Notes: a model not told the origin generated them from the sequence alone. DNA of 64,000 nucleotides from Bubalus kerabau (GCF_029407905.1 NC_073639.1:45525501-45589500); one strand, 5' to 3'; numbered from the stretch's first letter, positions 9,335 through 20,969 are shown. Made by a program: numbers and translations.

Positions 9335-12300
9335 CCCTACAAGAGACTGACCCAGACTTGCCCCTGAGTGTCCAGGAGTCTCCAGTGAAGGTGTGTGCTG
9401 GCATTGGCCTGCTACAAGGTTGGGGTCACTCACTGAAGCAGTGCTTGCATGGGACACCATTATCATCATTTGGCCTCATTATCTGAGACCATACTATGGC
9501 CTCAGGTCAAACAATGACCCATCAGTAGAAAATTGGATTAAAGATTTACTGAGCAAGACACATCAGAATAAGAGCCAGTTTCCCCCTCAATCAGTCTCTC
9601 CTATCAGGAAGCTTCCATAATCCACTTATCCTTATCCATCAGAGGGTAGACAGACAAAAATCACAATCACAGAAAACTAATCAAACTGATCACAGGGACC
9701 ACAGTCTTACTAACTCAGTGAAACTGTGAGCCATGCCATGTAGGGCCACCCAAGACAGACGGGTAATGATAGAGAGTTCTGACAAAACGTAGTCCAGTGG
9801 AGAAGGGAATGGCAAACCACTTCAGTATTCTTGCCTTGAGAACCCCATGAACACTATGAAAAGACAAAAAGATCGGACATTGAAAGAACTCCCCAGGTTT
9901 GTAAGTGCCCAATATGCCACTGGAGATCAGTGGAGAAATATTCCAGAAAGAATGAAGAGATGGAGCCAAAGCAAAAACAACACCCAGCTGTGGATGTGAC
10001 TTGTGATGGAAGCAAAGTCTGATGCTGTGAAGAGCAATATTGCATAGGAACCTGGAATGTTAGGTCCGTAAATCAAGGCAAATTGGAAGTGGTCAAACAG
10101 GAGATGGCAAGAGTGAATATTGACATTTTAGGTGTCAGCAAACTAAAATGGACTGGAATGGGTGAATTTAACTCAGATGACCATTGTATCTACTACTGTG
10201 GACAAGAATCCCTTAGAAGAAATGCAATAGCCATCATAGTCAACAAGAGTCCAAAATTTAGTACTTGGATGCAATCTCAAAAATGATAGAACGATCTATG
10301 TTCATTTCTAAGGCAAACCATTCAATATCACATTAATCAAAGTCTATGCCCCAACCACTAATGCTGAAGAAGCTGAAGTTGATTGGTTCTATGAAAACCT
10401 ACAAGACCTTCTAGAGCTAACACCAAAAAAGATCCTTTTCATTACAGGGGATTGACATTCAAAAGTAGGAAGTCAGGAGATACCTGAAGTAACAGGCAAA
10501 TTTGGCCTTGGAGTACAAAGCAAAGCCGGTCAAAGGCTAACAGAGCTTTGCCAAGAGAAAGCACTGGTCACAGCAAACACCCTCTTTCAGCAACACAAGA
10601 GAAGACTCTACAAATGGACATCACCTGAAAGTCAATACCGAAATCAGATTGATTATATTCTTGCAGCCAAAGATGGAAGAGCTCTATACAGTCAGCAAAA
10701 ACAAGACTGGGAGTTGATGGTGGCTCAGATCATGAACTCCTTATTGCCAAATTCAGACTTAAATTGAAGAAAGTAGGGAAAAACAACTAGACCATTCAGG
10801 TATGACCTAAATCATATATATCCCTTACGATTATACGGTGAAAGTGAGAAATAGATTCAAGGCATTAGATCTGATAGACGGCGTGCCTGAAGAATTATGG
10901 ACAGAGGTTCATTACATTGTACAGGAGGCAGTGATCAAGACCATCTGCCAAAAAAAGAAATGCAAAAAGGCACAATGGTTATCTGAGGATGCCTTAAAAA
11001 TAACTGAGAAAAGAAGAGAAGTGAAAGGCAAAGGAGAAAAAGAAAGATATACCCATTTGAATGCAGAGTTCCAAAATATAGCAAGGAGAGATAAGAAAGC
11101 CTTCCTCAGTGATCAATGCAAAGAAATAGAGGAAAACAATAGAATGGGAGAGACTAAAGATCTCACCAAGAAAATTAGAGATACAAAGGGAAGATTTCAT
11201 GCAAAGAGGGGCACAATAAAGGACAGAAATGGTATGGATCTAAGAAAAGCAGAAGATATTAAGAAGTGGCAAGAATACACAGAAGAGCTATACAAAGAAG
11301 ACTTCATGACCCAGATAACCACAATGGTATGATCACTCACCTGGATAAAACATCCTGGAATACGAAGTCAAGTGGACCTTAGGAAGCATTACTACAAACA
11401 AAGCTAATAGAGGTGACTAAATTCCAGTTGAACTATTTCATGTCCTAAAAGATGATGCTGTGAAAGTGCTGCACTCAATATGCCAGCAAATTTGGAAAAT
11501 TCAGCAGTGGCCCCAGGACTGGAAAAGGTCAGTTTTCATTCTCATCCCAAAGAAAGGCAATGCCAAAGAACGTTCAAACTACTGCACCATTGCATTCATC
11601 TCACACGCTAGCAAATTAATGCTCAAATTCTCCAAGGCAGGCTTCAACAGTACATGAACCGTGAACTTCCAGTTCAAGCTGGATTTAGCAAAGGCAGAGG
11701 AACCAGAGATCAAATTGCCAACATCTGATGGATCATTGAAAAAGCAAGAGAGTTCCAGAAAAACATCTACCTCTGCTTTATTGATTACACCAAAGCCTTT
11801 GAGTGTGCGGATTACAACAAACTGTGAAAAATTCTTCAAGAGATGGGAATACCAGACCACCTGACCTGCCTCCTGAGAACTGTCACCCTGCTTATTTAAC
11901 ATATATGCAGAGTACAACATGCAAAATTCCAGGCTGGATGAAGCACAAGCTGAAGTCAAAATTGCCAGAAGAAATATCAGTAACCTCAGATATGCAGATG
12001 ACACCATGCTTATGACAGGAGGCAAAGAAGAACTAAGGAGCCTCTTGAGGAAAGTGAAAGAGGAGAGTGAAAAAGTTGGCTTAAAACTCAACATTCAGAA
12101 AACTAAGATCATGGCATCTGGTCCCATCACTTCATGGCAAATAGATGGGGAAACAATGGAAACAATGGCAAACTTTATTTATTTGGGTTCTGAAATCACT
12201 GCAGATGGTGACTGCAGCCATGAAATTAAAAGGTGCTTGCTCCTTGGAAGAAAAGCTATGACCAACCTAGAGAGCATATTAAAAAGCAAAGACAGTTTTG

Positions 12301-12760
12301 CCAACAAAGGTCCATCTAGTCAAGCTATTGTTTTTCCAGTAGTCATGTATGCATGTGAGAGTTGGACTATAAAGAAAGCTAAACACTGAAGAATTGATGC
12401 TTTTGAGCTGTGGTGTTGGAGAAGACTCTTGAGAGTCCCTTGGACTGCAAGGAGATCCAACCAGTCCATTCTGAAGATCAGCTCTGGGATTTCTTTGGAA
12501 GGAAGTGTGCTAAAGCTGAAGCTCCAGTACTTTGGCTGCCTCATGCGAAGAGTTGACTCATTGGAAAGGACTCTGATGCTGGGAGGGATTGGGGGCAGGA
12601 GGAGAAGGGAACAACAGAGGATGGGATGGCTGGATGGCATCACCGACTCTATGGATGTGAGTTTGAGTGAACTCCGGAAGTTGGTGATGGACAGGGAGGC
12701 CTGGCATGCTGCAATTCATGGGGTTGCAAAGAGTCGGACACGATTGAGCAACTGAACTGA
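9335..12760 (+). mobile_element. Near full-length BovB LINE (RTE clade)
   Basis: About 3.4 kb with a 5' leader (about 9335-9900), endonuclease, reverse transcriptase and C-terminal regions in order. It ends in cgattgagcaactgaactga. It lies inside the antisense L1, which resumes at 12761. About 95 bp of reverse-transcriptase sequence is missing at 11880/11881. Roughly 300 bp of the host L1 is missing at the insertion point, and I see no long target duplication. Its leader is unrelated to that of the other near full-length copy (41015-45370) upstream of 9637. Confidence 0.93.
10030..12757 (+). pseudogene. BovB ORF2 pseudogene (endonuclease-reverse transcriptase)
   Basis: BovB ORF2 encodes an apurinic-like endonuclease followed by a reverse transcriptase, used for target-primed reverse transcription at the nick. 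Readable pieces are the endonuclease start with GTWNVR near 10045-10063, an endonuclease segment at 10083-10286, the pre-RT region at 10838-11332, the RT segment 11919-12389 with an intact YADD box at 11991-12002, and a C-terminal piece at 12429-12755. Several frameshifts and stops separate them, including TGA at 12387-12389. The 95-bp deletion at 11880 removes the RT block that in sister copies carries the GVxQGCILSP motif. It cannot encode a working enzyme. Confidence 0.9.
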
Positions 12761-13107
12761 ATGTGATGGGAATTGCATTGAATCTGTAGATTGCTTTTGG
12801 TAGTATAGCTATTTTCACAATATTGATTCTTCCAATCTATAAACATGGTATCTCTCTCCATCTGTTTGTATCATCTTTGATCTCTTTCATCAGTATCTTA
12901 TATTTTTCTGCATACAAGTCTTTTCCCTCCTTATGTAGGTTTGTTCCTAGGTATTTTTTTCTTTTTGTTGCAATGCTGAATAGAATTGCTTTCTTGATTG
13001 CTCTTTCTAAACTTTCCCTGCTAGTATATAAGAATGCAAGTGATATTGTGCATAGATTTTGTAACCTTAATTTTACCAGATTCATTGATTAGCTCTAGTA
13101 GTTTTTC

Positions 13108-13316
13108 TGGGCTTCCCTCATGGCTCAGATGGTAAAGTATCTGTCTGCAATGTGGGAGACCTAGATTTGATCCCTGGATTGGGAAGATTTCCTGCAGGAG
13201 GGCATGGCAACACACTCCAGTATTCTTGCATGGAGAATCCCCATGGATAGAGGAACCTGATGGGCTACAGTCCATAGGATCATGAAGAGTCAGACACAAC
13301 TGAGCGACTAAAGGAC
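13108..13316 (+). repeat. Bov-tA SINE
   Basis: It interrupts the antisense L1 with a duplication agtagtttttct (13097-13108) and agtagttttct (13317-13327), one T apart. Head gggcttccctcatggctcag, end gtcagacacaactgagcgac. Confidence 0.92.
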
Positions 13317-13590
13317 AGTAGTTTTCTGGTGGCATCTTTAGGTTTCTCTAAGTGTAATATCCAGGTCATCTGCAAACTATAACAGTTATACTTCTTCTTT
13401 TCCAATTTGTACTGCATTCATCTCTTTTTCCTCTTTGATTGGCATAGCTAGGACTTCCGAAACTATGTTGAATAATAGTGGTGAAAGCAGACATCCTTGT
13501 CTCTTTCCTGATCTTAGAGGAAATACTTTCAGTTTTTCACCATTGAGAATGATGTTTGCTGTGGGTTTGTTGTATATGGCCTTTATTATG

Positions 13591-13960
13591 GAACTGTGGT
13601 GTTGGAGAAGACTCTTGAGAGTCCCTTGGACTGCAAGGAGATCTAACCAGTCCATTCTGAAGCAGATCAGCCCTGGAATTTCTTTGGAAGGAATGATGCT
13701 AAAGCTGAAACTCCAGTACTTTGGCCACCTCATGCGAGGAGTTGACTCATTGGAAAATACTCTGATGCTGGGAGGGATTGGGGGCAAGAGGAGAAGGGGA
13801 CGACAGAGGTTGAGATGGCTGGATGGCATCATTGACTCGATGGACATGAGTCTGGGTGAACTCCAGGAGTTGGTGATGGACAAGGAGGCCTGGCGTGCTG
13901 TGATTCATGGGGTCACAAAGAGTCAGACATGACTGAGCGACTGATCTGATCTGATCTGAT
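13591..13960 (+). mobile_element. BovB 3' end with (CTGAT)4 tail
   Basis: Young-type BovB 3' region in the antisense L1. It ends in four CTGAT units at 13941-13960 instead of the usual TGAAC. Host L1 resumes at once (gttgaggtaggctcc), so the duplication, if any, is only about 3 bp (atg). Confidence 0.9.
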
Positions 13961-15578
13961 GTTGAGGTAGGCTCCCTATAATATGCCTACTTTCTGGAGA
14001 GTTTTTTTTTTTTTCTTTAATCATAAATGGGAGTCAAATTTTGTCAAAAGCTTTTCCTGCATCTATTGAGATTATCATATGGTTTTATCTTTCAATTCAT
14101 TAATATAGTGTATCACATTAATTGACTTGTGTCTATCGATGCATCTTTGCACCCCTGGGATAAATCTCACTTGATCATAGTGTATGATCCTTTTAATGTG
14201 TTGCTGGTTTTAGCTTTTTAGCATTTTATTTAGGATTTCTGTGCCTATGTTTGTCAGTGATACTGGCCTGTAATTTTCTTTTTTGTGTGTGATATTTTTG
14301 TCTTGTTTTGGTATCAGGATGATGGTAGCATTGTAGAATGAGCTTGGGAGTGATTATCCATCTACAATTTTGGGGGGAAGAGTTTGAGAAGGATGAGTGT
14401 TAGCTTTTCTGTAAGTGTTTGATAGGATTCTCCTTTGAAGCCGTCTGGACCTGGACTTTTGTTTGTCAGAAGATCTTTAATCACAGTTTAAATTTCATTA
14501 CTTGTGATTGTTCTGCTTATGTTTTCTATTTCTTACTGGTTCAGTCTTGGAAGATTGTATCTTTCCAAGAATTTGTCCATTTCTTCCAAGTTATCTATTT
14601 CATGGGCTTATAGTTGCCCGTAGTAGCTTCTTACGCTTTTCTGAATTTCTGTAGTGTCAATTGTAGCTTCTCCTTTTTCATCTCTAATTTTATTGACTGG
14701 AGTCCTCTCCCTTTTTGTATTGATGAGTCTGGTTACAGGTTTATCAATTTTGTTTATCTTTGTAAAGAACCAGCTTTTAGTTTCATTGATCATTGTTATT
14801 GTTTCCTTTGTTTCTATTTCATTTACTTCTGTTCTGATCTTTATGATTTCTTTCCTTCTACTACTTTTGATTTGTTTGCTTTTCTTCCTCTAGTTGCCTT
14901 AGAGGAAGCAATTATGGTTGGTTATAGTTAGATTGCTTAATTAAGATTTTTCCTGTTTCTTGAGGTAGGATTGTATTGCTATAAATTTCCATCTTAGAAC
15001 TGCTTTTGCTGCATCCAATAGATTTGGGGTTGTCTTGCTTTCATTGTCTTTTGTTTCTAGGTAACTTTTGATTTCTTCAGTGATCAATTGGTTATTTAGG
15101 AGCATATTGTTTATCTTCCATGTGTCTGTGATTTTACAGTTTTTCTCCTGTAATTGATTTTCTAATCTCTTAGTCTTGTGGCCAGAAAAGATGACTGATA
15201 CAATTTTAATTTTCTTAAATTTACCGAGGCTTGATTTGTGACCCAAGATGTAGGCTATCCTGCAGAATCTTCTGTGTGCACTTGAGAAGAAAGTTTATTC
15301 TGCTGCTTTCAGATGGAATGTCTTATAAATATCATTTAAATCTATCAGGTCTAATGTGCCATTTAAGGTTTGTTCTTCCTTATTAATTTTCTATCTGGAT
15401 GATCTGTCCATTGATGTAAGTGCAGCGTTAAAGTCCCCCACGTTTTTGTGTTACTTTTGTCTTCCCCTTTTATGGCTTTAGCATTTGCCTGATGTATGGA
15501 GGTTCTCCTATGTTTGATGCATAAATATTTACAATTTTTGTGTCTTCTTCTTGGATGGATCACTTGATCATTATGTAG

Positions 15579-15869
15579 TATATTTTATAATTTAAATAAT
15601 ATAGATACATTATAAGAAAAATAAATGATAAAAGACTGACTCATAAAAACAGGAAACTTTAATAGTTTTTTATTAAAATATTGACTCAGCATTCAAAATC
15701 TTACCATGAAAAATTAGGGCTCATTTTTCTTCAGTGGTGACTGCTAACAAATATTTGAGAAAAAATTGCTTCAATTAGAAAGTTGTTATATTATAGTAGA
15801 AAAAAATAGTATTTCTAATGTATTTTATGAGGGTAGGTTTTTCTGTGATAGCAAAACCTGAAAATAATT
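15579..15869. other. AT-rich stretch, nothing recognised
   Basis: No gene or named repeat seen. It could be decayed L1 sequence continuous with the next entry. Confidence 0.5.
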
Positions 15870-16170
15870 ATGGAAGCATGGAAAATTACAGATTATTCTC
15901 AGTAGTAAGCATACATGTAAATATCCTAAACAACATATTAGAAAACTAAATTCATAAATGCAAATTCTTCTAATGTCTTATGAAGACTGATTTTGTTTTA
16001 TTCAAGTAATATGAGGTGGTTTAACTTAGGAAATCAGTCATTGTATCTATCATATTAACTGATCAAAGAGTAAAGCAAAATTTATGATTATCTTAACTTA
16101 GAAAAAGCATTTGGTAATATTAAATATCCATAAATGATGAAATTGTTAAACTAGAAAATTTTACACGTCA
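15870..16170 (+). mobile_element. Decayed L1M ORF2 fragment
   Basis: Sense-strand traces of old L1 reverse-transcriptase sequence, for example taaacaacatattagaaaac and gaaaaagcatttggtaatat, in the order expected for L1 ORF2. Highly diverged. Confidence 0.5.
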
Positions 16171-16195
16171 GTAGTAAATCTATGGAAATTCTTAT

Positions 16196-16520
16196 TGGTG
16201 TGGACTGAACATTTGTATTTCCCTCCAAATTCATATGTTGAATCTCTAAACCTGCAATATAACGATTTTCGGAGGTCAGGCCTTTGGAGGATAACTAAGT
16301 CATGAGGGTGGAGCCATGGTGAATGGGATCAGTGTCCCTGTAGATGAGGAGATCATATGAATCAGGGAGAAGATGCTTTACTGTAAACCAGCATAGGGCT
16401 CTCATCAGAGCCTGATCATGCTGACACCTGGATCAAACTTCCAACATCTAGAACTGTGGGACACAAATTTCTGTTGTTTAAAGACAATTAGCCTGTGGTA
16501 CTTTTGGTAGTTGACTAAGA
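16196..16520 (+). mobile_element. MaLR (MLT1-like) solo LTR
   Basis: The text follows the MLT1 LTR pattern from start to end: tggactgaacattt, caaattcatatgttgaatct, gtcatgagggtggagcc, aaccagcatagggctctcat, ctagaactgtgg, ttctgttgttta, and a terminal gtagttgactaag. These are ancient non-autonomous ERVL-related elements. No internal sequence is attached, so it is a solo LTR. Confidence 0.8.
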
Positions 16521-16559
16521 GAATTGTATATGATACATATAGCAACATTGTGGGTTAAA

Positions 16560-16775
16560 ACCCCAAGTTGAAACCACCCAGATATTTATTAATATGAGAG
16601 CAAACAAAATTGACATGTAGGCATAAATAGAATATCACAGTGTAATGAATAATAGCAACAACTGTATGTAATCACTGAATGAATTTCACAAGCAATATTG
16701 ATTAGAAAGAAGCAAATCATGTAATAAGATCTATATAATTCCATTTATTTATGATTCAAAAACAGATAAAACCAT
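16560..16775 (+). mobile_element. Decayed L1M 3' region
   Basis: The order ccacccagatatttattaat, tagaatatcacagtg, and ataattccatttatttatga resembles the sense 3' end of old L1 families. Family and limits are uncertain. Confidence 0.45.
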
Positions 16776-17426
16776 ACAAACACATAGTATATGTACACTT
16801 GTTTGTATGCATATATGTAGAGAAGGATGTATAGGAATAAAATTGAGGTAGTAAAGGAAATGATATTCCCTAAGCATGTGTATAAATGCCTGTGGATATG
16901 CATATATGTACAAGCACATGTGTTATATGTGTGTATGCATTTTAAATTTTTATTTACAAGTTTTAACACGTGTACAGTTTTTTACATGGGTTGCTGTGCA
17001 AGTAGATTTAGAAAAGTGATAAATGCTGACAAGATGACAATGAAATATTAAACAAAACATTTATAAGCCTCATCCCACAGTGCTGCTGACAGGTACTGAC
17101 TATCTAAAAGTGTAAATATCCAAAGAAAAATTGTAAACCTTTAAGATTCTGATAATACTGAAAGGAAATAAAAAACAAAAGCATGCAACATTAACACAGG
17201 ATTTGAGTAGTAGTATAGTTTCCCATAGATATGTTCCTTTCCATGGATTCATTTAAACTCTAAAGGAAGATGTGGGATTATAAATGTATTTTTCTAAATT
17301 AGGGCTGCTTCTTTAAAAATGATCTCCAACCTTCCCAAGCTTAAAAGCTAGTGATTATTTTACAATCCTCTGCTCTCACATCTGTTTAAAAGCAGAGGGT
17401 GATAAACGCACTTAGGAAACTTCAAA
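16776..17426. other. No feature recognised
   Basis: AT-rich DNA with purine/pyrimidine-rich patches (tatatgtgtgtatgc near 16925). The 74-codon frame at 16827-17051 has no recognisable motif. Confidence 0.5.
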
Positions 17427-17510
17427 GGAGCTTGGCAGGCTACAGTCCATGGGGTCGCAAAGAGTTGGACACAACTGAGCGACCAAGCACACACACACAT
17501 ACACACATAT
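17427..17510 (+). repeat. Bov-A 3' end with CA-rich tail
   Basis: Only the last 60 bp or so of the SINE are present (ggagcttggcaggctacagt ... gagttggacacaactgagcg). A short CA repeat (17488-17510) grew from the tail. Confidence 0.85.
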
Positions 17511-17852
17511 TACACTGAGTCTACTTGTTTGTTTTTAAGAAAGAAACTTCCAGGCCTTAGATTGGAGCTTATCTACTTTCTGTTTTGAGCATAATTCTAA
17601 AGTTCTTTAGTTTATTCCTTCCAAGCCTATGACAAAAGAGAAATAGTTTTTTAAAAAATATCCTGGTTAAAGGCCAGATGATCACAATGTAAAATGTTAT
17701 AGATGAAAATATAGGGCTACAAAATTTAAACAGATGCATGGTACAGCAGTCTGCGAATACTTAGTGTTAGACATAAATAGCCTTATAACTTTAAACATTT
17801 CCTTCCAGGAGACCCAGTCTCTATACCTGTAAAACTATTACTAATGATCTGT

Positions 17853-17977
17853 TTGTGTTAGTTGCTCAGTTGTGTCCATCTTTTTGCGACTCCATGGACT
17901 GTAGCCTGCCAGGCTCCTCTGTCCATGGAATTCTCCAGGCCAAGAACACTGGAGTGGGTTACCATTCCCTTCTCCAG
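17853..17977 (-). repeat. Bov-A SINE (antisense)
   Basis: Single Bov-A monomer bounded by an exact 13-bp target duplication actaatgatctgt at 17840-17852 and 17978-17990. This confirms that a monomer without a tRNA head can mark a discrete insertion, though 5' truncation of a longer SINE gives the same picture. Confidence 0.93.
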
Positions 17978-17990
17978 ACTAATGATCTGT

Positions 17991-18413
17991 AGCCATTTAG
18001 TAAGTTCAATAATGCTGATCATCTAGTGTTTAAGAAAATAAGGAAACATAATGTATTTTAATAAAACTGCCACAAGTATTTTAAAGTGCTAGTGACTAAT
18101 AAAGAAAACAGATTATTGGGACAACATAGACTCATGCATATGCAAGCATGGATACTTAGTACTACTCTCTGTACAGAAAAGGAAATTAGAAACCAGAACT
18201 CAGTACTGATTTCTTCAAGGTCATTGTGCAAATTAATGCAAAGCTAGTTTTAGATATTTAGTCTCTATTCCATATATTTGCATCAACCATTATGTGATTC
18301 CCCCAAATCATGGACAAAGGATGTGCTATTAGATTCATACTTATCATCCTTAAGATACATAAGAGTAAAAAGTTATGGCAATATTTAGAGCTAATATTAT
18401 TGAGTGCTTATGC
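17991..18413. other. No feature recognised
   Basis: AT-rich DNA between two Bov-A insertions. No gene or named repeat. Confidence 0.5.
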
Positions 18414-18425
18414 AATGCTTGGAGA

Positions 18426-18689
18426 TGCTAAGTCACTTCAGTCGTGTCCGACTCTGTGCGACTCCATACACAGCAGCCCACCAGGCTCCCCCGTCCCTGG
18501 GATTCTCCAGGCAAGAACACTGGAGTGGGTTGCCATTTCCTTCTCCATTGTGTGAAAGTGAAAAGTGAAAGTGAAGTCGCTCAGTCGTGTCCAACTCCCA
18601 GCGACCCCATGGACTGCAGCCTACCAGGCTCCTCCGTCCATGGAATTTTCCAGGCAAGAGTACTGGAGTGGCTTGCCATTGCCTTCTCC
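18426..18689 (-). repeat. Bov-A2 dimeric SINE (antisense)
   Basis: Two Bov-A units joined by gaaagtgaaaagtgaaagtg. Exact 12-bp target duplication aatgcttggaga at 18414-18425 and 18690-18701. The right flank runs straight into an older sense-strand Bov-A. Confidence 0.93.
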
Positions 18690-18696
18690 AATGCTT

Positions 18697-19085
18697 GGAG
18701 AAGGGGATGGCAATCCACTGCAGTATTCTTGCCTGGAAAATCTCAAGGACAAAGGAGCCTGATGGGCTACAGTCTGCTGCTGCTGCTGCTCTAGTAAGTC
18801 GCTTCAGTTGTGTCCGACTCTGTGGGACCCCATAGACGGCAGCCAACTAGGCTCCTCCGTCCCTGGGATTCTCCAGGCAAGAATACTGCAGTGGGTTGCC
18901 AGTTCCTTCTCCAATGCATGCATGCATGCTAAGTCGCTTTAGTCGTGTCCGACTCTGTGCGACCCCATGGACAGCAGCCCACCAGACTCCTCTGTCCACG
19001 GGATTCTCTAGGCAAGAATACTGGAGTGGGTTGCCATTTCCTTCTCTGGGCTACAGTCTATGAGATTGCAAAGAAGCCGACACAG
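18697..19085 (+). repeat. Older Bov-A (sense), split by antisense Bov-A pair
   Basis: It reads ggagaaggggatggcaatcc to gatgggctacagtct (18775), then resumes at 19048 with gggctacagtctatgagatt and ends gaagccgacacagatgaaca. The repeated gggctacagtct (18764-18775, 19048-19059) is the target duplication of the inner element. Confidence 0.88.
18776..19047 (-). repeat. Two Bov-A units (antisense), non-standard dimer
   Basis: Two units of the same gctaagtcgctt type are joined by a gcatgcatgcatgc linker rather than the gaaagtgaaaagtg linker of Bov-A2. The 5' (CTG)n tract is at 18776-18790. The whole is bounded by a 12-bp duplication, so it arrived as one insertion. Confidence 0.85.
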
Positions 19086-19090
19086 ATGAA

Positions 19091-19135
19091 CACGCCCGCG
19101 TGCGCGCACACTCACACACACACACACACACATGC
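19091..19135. repeat. Alternating CG/CA simple repeat
   Basis: A cgcccgcgtgcgcgcacact stretch followed by (CA)n at the 3' side of the older Bov-A. Long purine-pyrimidine alternation. Confidence 0.9.
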
Positions 19136-19204
19136 AGTGCAAGCTACTGTTACAAGCATTGTAGGAATATCTGTTCTTTTAATATTTACAAACTCCATGA
19201 GTTA

Positions 19205-19300
19205 GTGCATCAGTTAACTATTGCTGTGAAACAAACCAGCCCCAGACCTCTGAAGCTTAAATTTACATTGTTTTTCTCTGCTAGTGATTCTATGATTTAA
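19205..19300. repeat. Possible ancient interspersed repeat
   Basis: The phrase aactattgctgtgaaacaaa, then ctctgaagcttaaatt, resembles a widespread ancient mammalian repeat (gctgtgtaacaaaccaccc ... gtggcttaaa). Family not resolved. Confidence 0.35.
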
Positions 19301-19345
19301 TAACTTGAACTACTCTCTCTCGGGGCTGAGGTAGTTACATTCATT

Positions 19346-19545
19346 TGTGGTTTTCTTTTTTTTAGTTGCTTTGTAATGCTCTAAGTTTCTACTGCACAAT
19401 GAAGTGAATCAACTATATGTACCCATATATCCCCTCTTTTTTTGGATTTCCTTCCCATTTAAGTCACGACAGAGCACTGACTAGAGTTCCCTGTGCCATA
19501 GAGTAGGTTCTCATTAGCTATCTGTTTTATATGCAGTACCAATTT
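19346..19545 (-). mobile_element. Ruminant/cetartiodactyl L1 3' end (antisense)
   Basis: Reversed tail and 3' UTR: agttgctttgtaatgctcta, gcacaatgaagtgaatcaac, atatcccctctttttttgga. It stops near 19545. Confidence 0.85.
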
Positions 19546-20969
19546 TTTTGAGTGAATTTTTTTTTTAAATTGCTTTGTTTATAATTAGAAGCATTGTTTT
19601 GCTTATACTCTTTCAGTGAGAAGAAAGAGAATGTATGTTTCAGTGGCCATTGTGCTGGTGTTAAGGTAAAAAGCAAATGAAAGTCAAGGTAAAGAGGAAA
19701 ACCCATGGCAAGTGAGAGTTAGGTTAAGGGATTGCACTTTCAGAAGCTTCACTGTCAGAGTTTCCTTTCCACATCAAATTAGTGTCCAAATCATAGAAAT
19801 GTTTTACTTTATTTTAGTGAGCATAATCATCCTCATTTGGTCAAGAAGCCCCTTTTTTTCTTTTGCCAAAATTTCTGGTATACATGTTTTGATGTTTAGG
19901 AGTTTTGGGGGTTTTGTTATTGTTGTTGTTTTTACAGGTATTTTAATCCAAGCTACAAAAATCAAGCTAATTCTCAGCAGAGCTTTTGGTCTTTAGACTA
20001 AATGAGTGATATGTCAGCTTGATAGATTGATTGTAATTGATCAAGCCATTTTGTTGAGGTCACTTTCAATCCAATTGTCTTTTCAGCTTTAATGAGCATG
20101 GACAGGACTATAGAAAGACAGAAATTATTTCTGAATTTTGCCTTTATGTGACAAAAGAGTGACATAAAATTGTTTAGTAGTGATGTCAGGATGATATAAA
20201 AATTAATTCATTTTTGATGATAATAAAGTAGGGCAGAACTTTTAAGTTTGAGTGAAATGGAGACTTAGTGATATGCAATAATTTATAGTGTAATGCTTAA
20301 TATGCATGGAGTAGAATAATTAAGCATTTTAGTAAATAGCCCAGAGTAATAAATTGATGGAAATTTTTCTATTTTGGTCAAAATGGAGACTTCATTGTCT
20401 TTAACTTATCCATTGTTTTGTGAAATTTTCTTATACCTTAACTCAACAATATGATGGGTTCCCTTCTTTTTCTTTATGTATCCTTCTGATTTTTTTTTTC
20501 ACATCTATAAAATCTCCTAAAATGACTCAAATTTGCAATGAAATTTCCTCTTACTGAGTGTATTGTGTTCAGGGATATTTTTGCTATTTTAAATTCTTAT
20601 ATTACTTACACACAAGGCCAAATAGGCATCACAATGTCAGCTCTATTAAAAAGAAAAATAGATTTGGAAATTCAGGTTGAACCTAGTGAGGAACTTTCTA
20701 CATCCTTCCCTGAATTGAACTTGAACATTCAAAGGTTGGTGCCACTGATGGGAACCTCAGGATGTAGTCTAAGGGGTATACCACCTGGTCTGCTTGTCCC
20801 CTCAGGACCAGGAGGCAAGAAAAGCTCTGGTTCTTATCAGAGTATAGCAAGCAGCAGAGAGAAAACAATCCTAGAAACGAGCATGAGCTACACACACGCC
20901 CGTGCTTTTGTCTCGGTCTCCCATTCATTCTGCTATACATTTTGGCAACAAAACACATCATGTCTCTTC
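19546..20969. other. No feature recognised; contains a 162-codon open frame
   Basis: AT-rich, non-repetitive by eye. A frame at 20538-21026 is open for 162 codons. It has no domain signature, does not stand out in base composition, and its last part overlaps an ancient repeat. I do not call it a gene. Confidence 0.5.

Larger units (their letters stand above)
7049..15578 (-). mobile_element. Large antisense L1, broken by seven insertions
   Basis: One minus-strand L1 can be followed in register through segments 7049-7627, about 8188-8643, 9032-9334, 12761-13107, 13317-13590 and 13961-15578. It opens with the reversed tail and 3' UTR (gctatacagcaaagtgaatc) and continues through ORF2 reverse transcriptase. 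It ends inside the N-terminal endonuclease region (complement of ORF2 near 15250-15570), so the copy is 5'-truncated. Frames left over on the minus strand (for example 14941-15246) are short L1 ORF2 scraps. The intervening DNA is Bov-tA, BovB and a tiny second L1, listed separately. About 300 bp of expected L1 sequence is missing at the 9335-12760 BovB. Confidence 0.88.
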
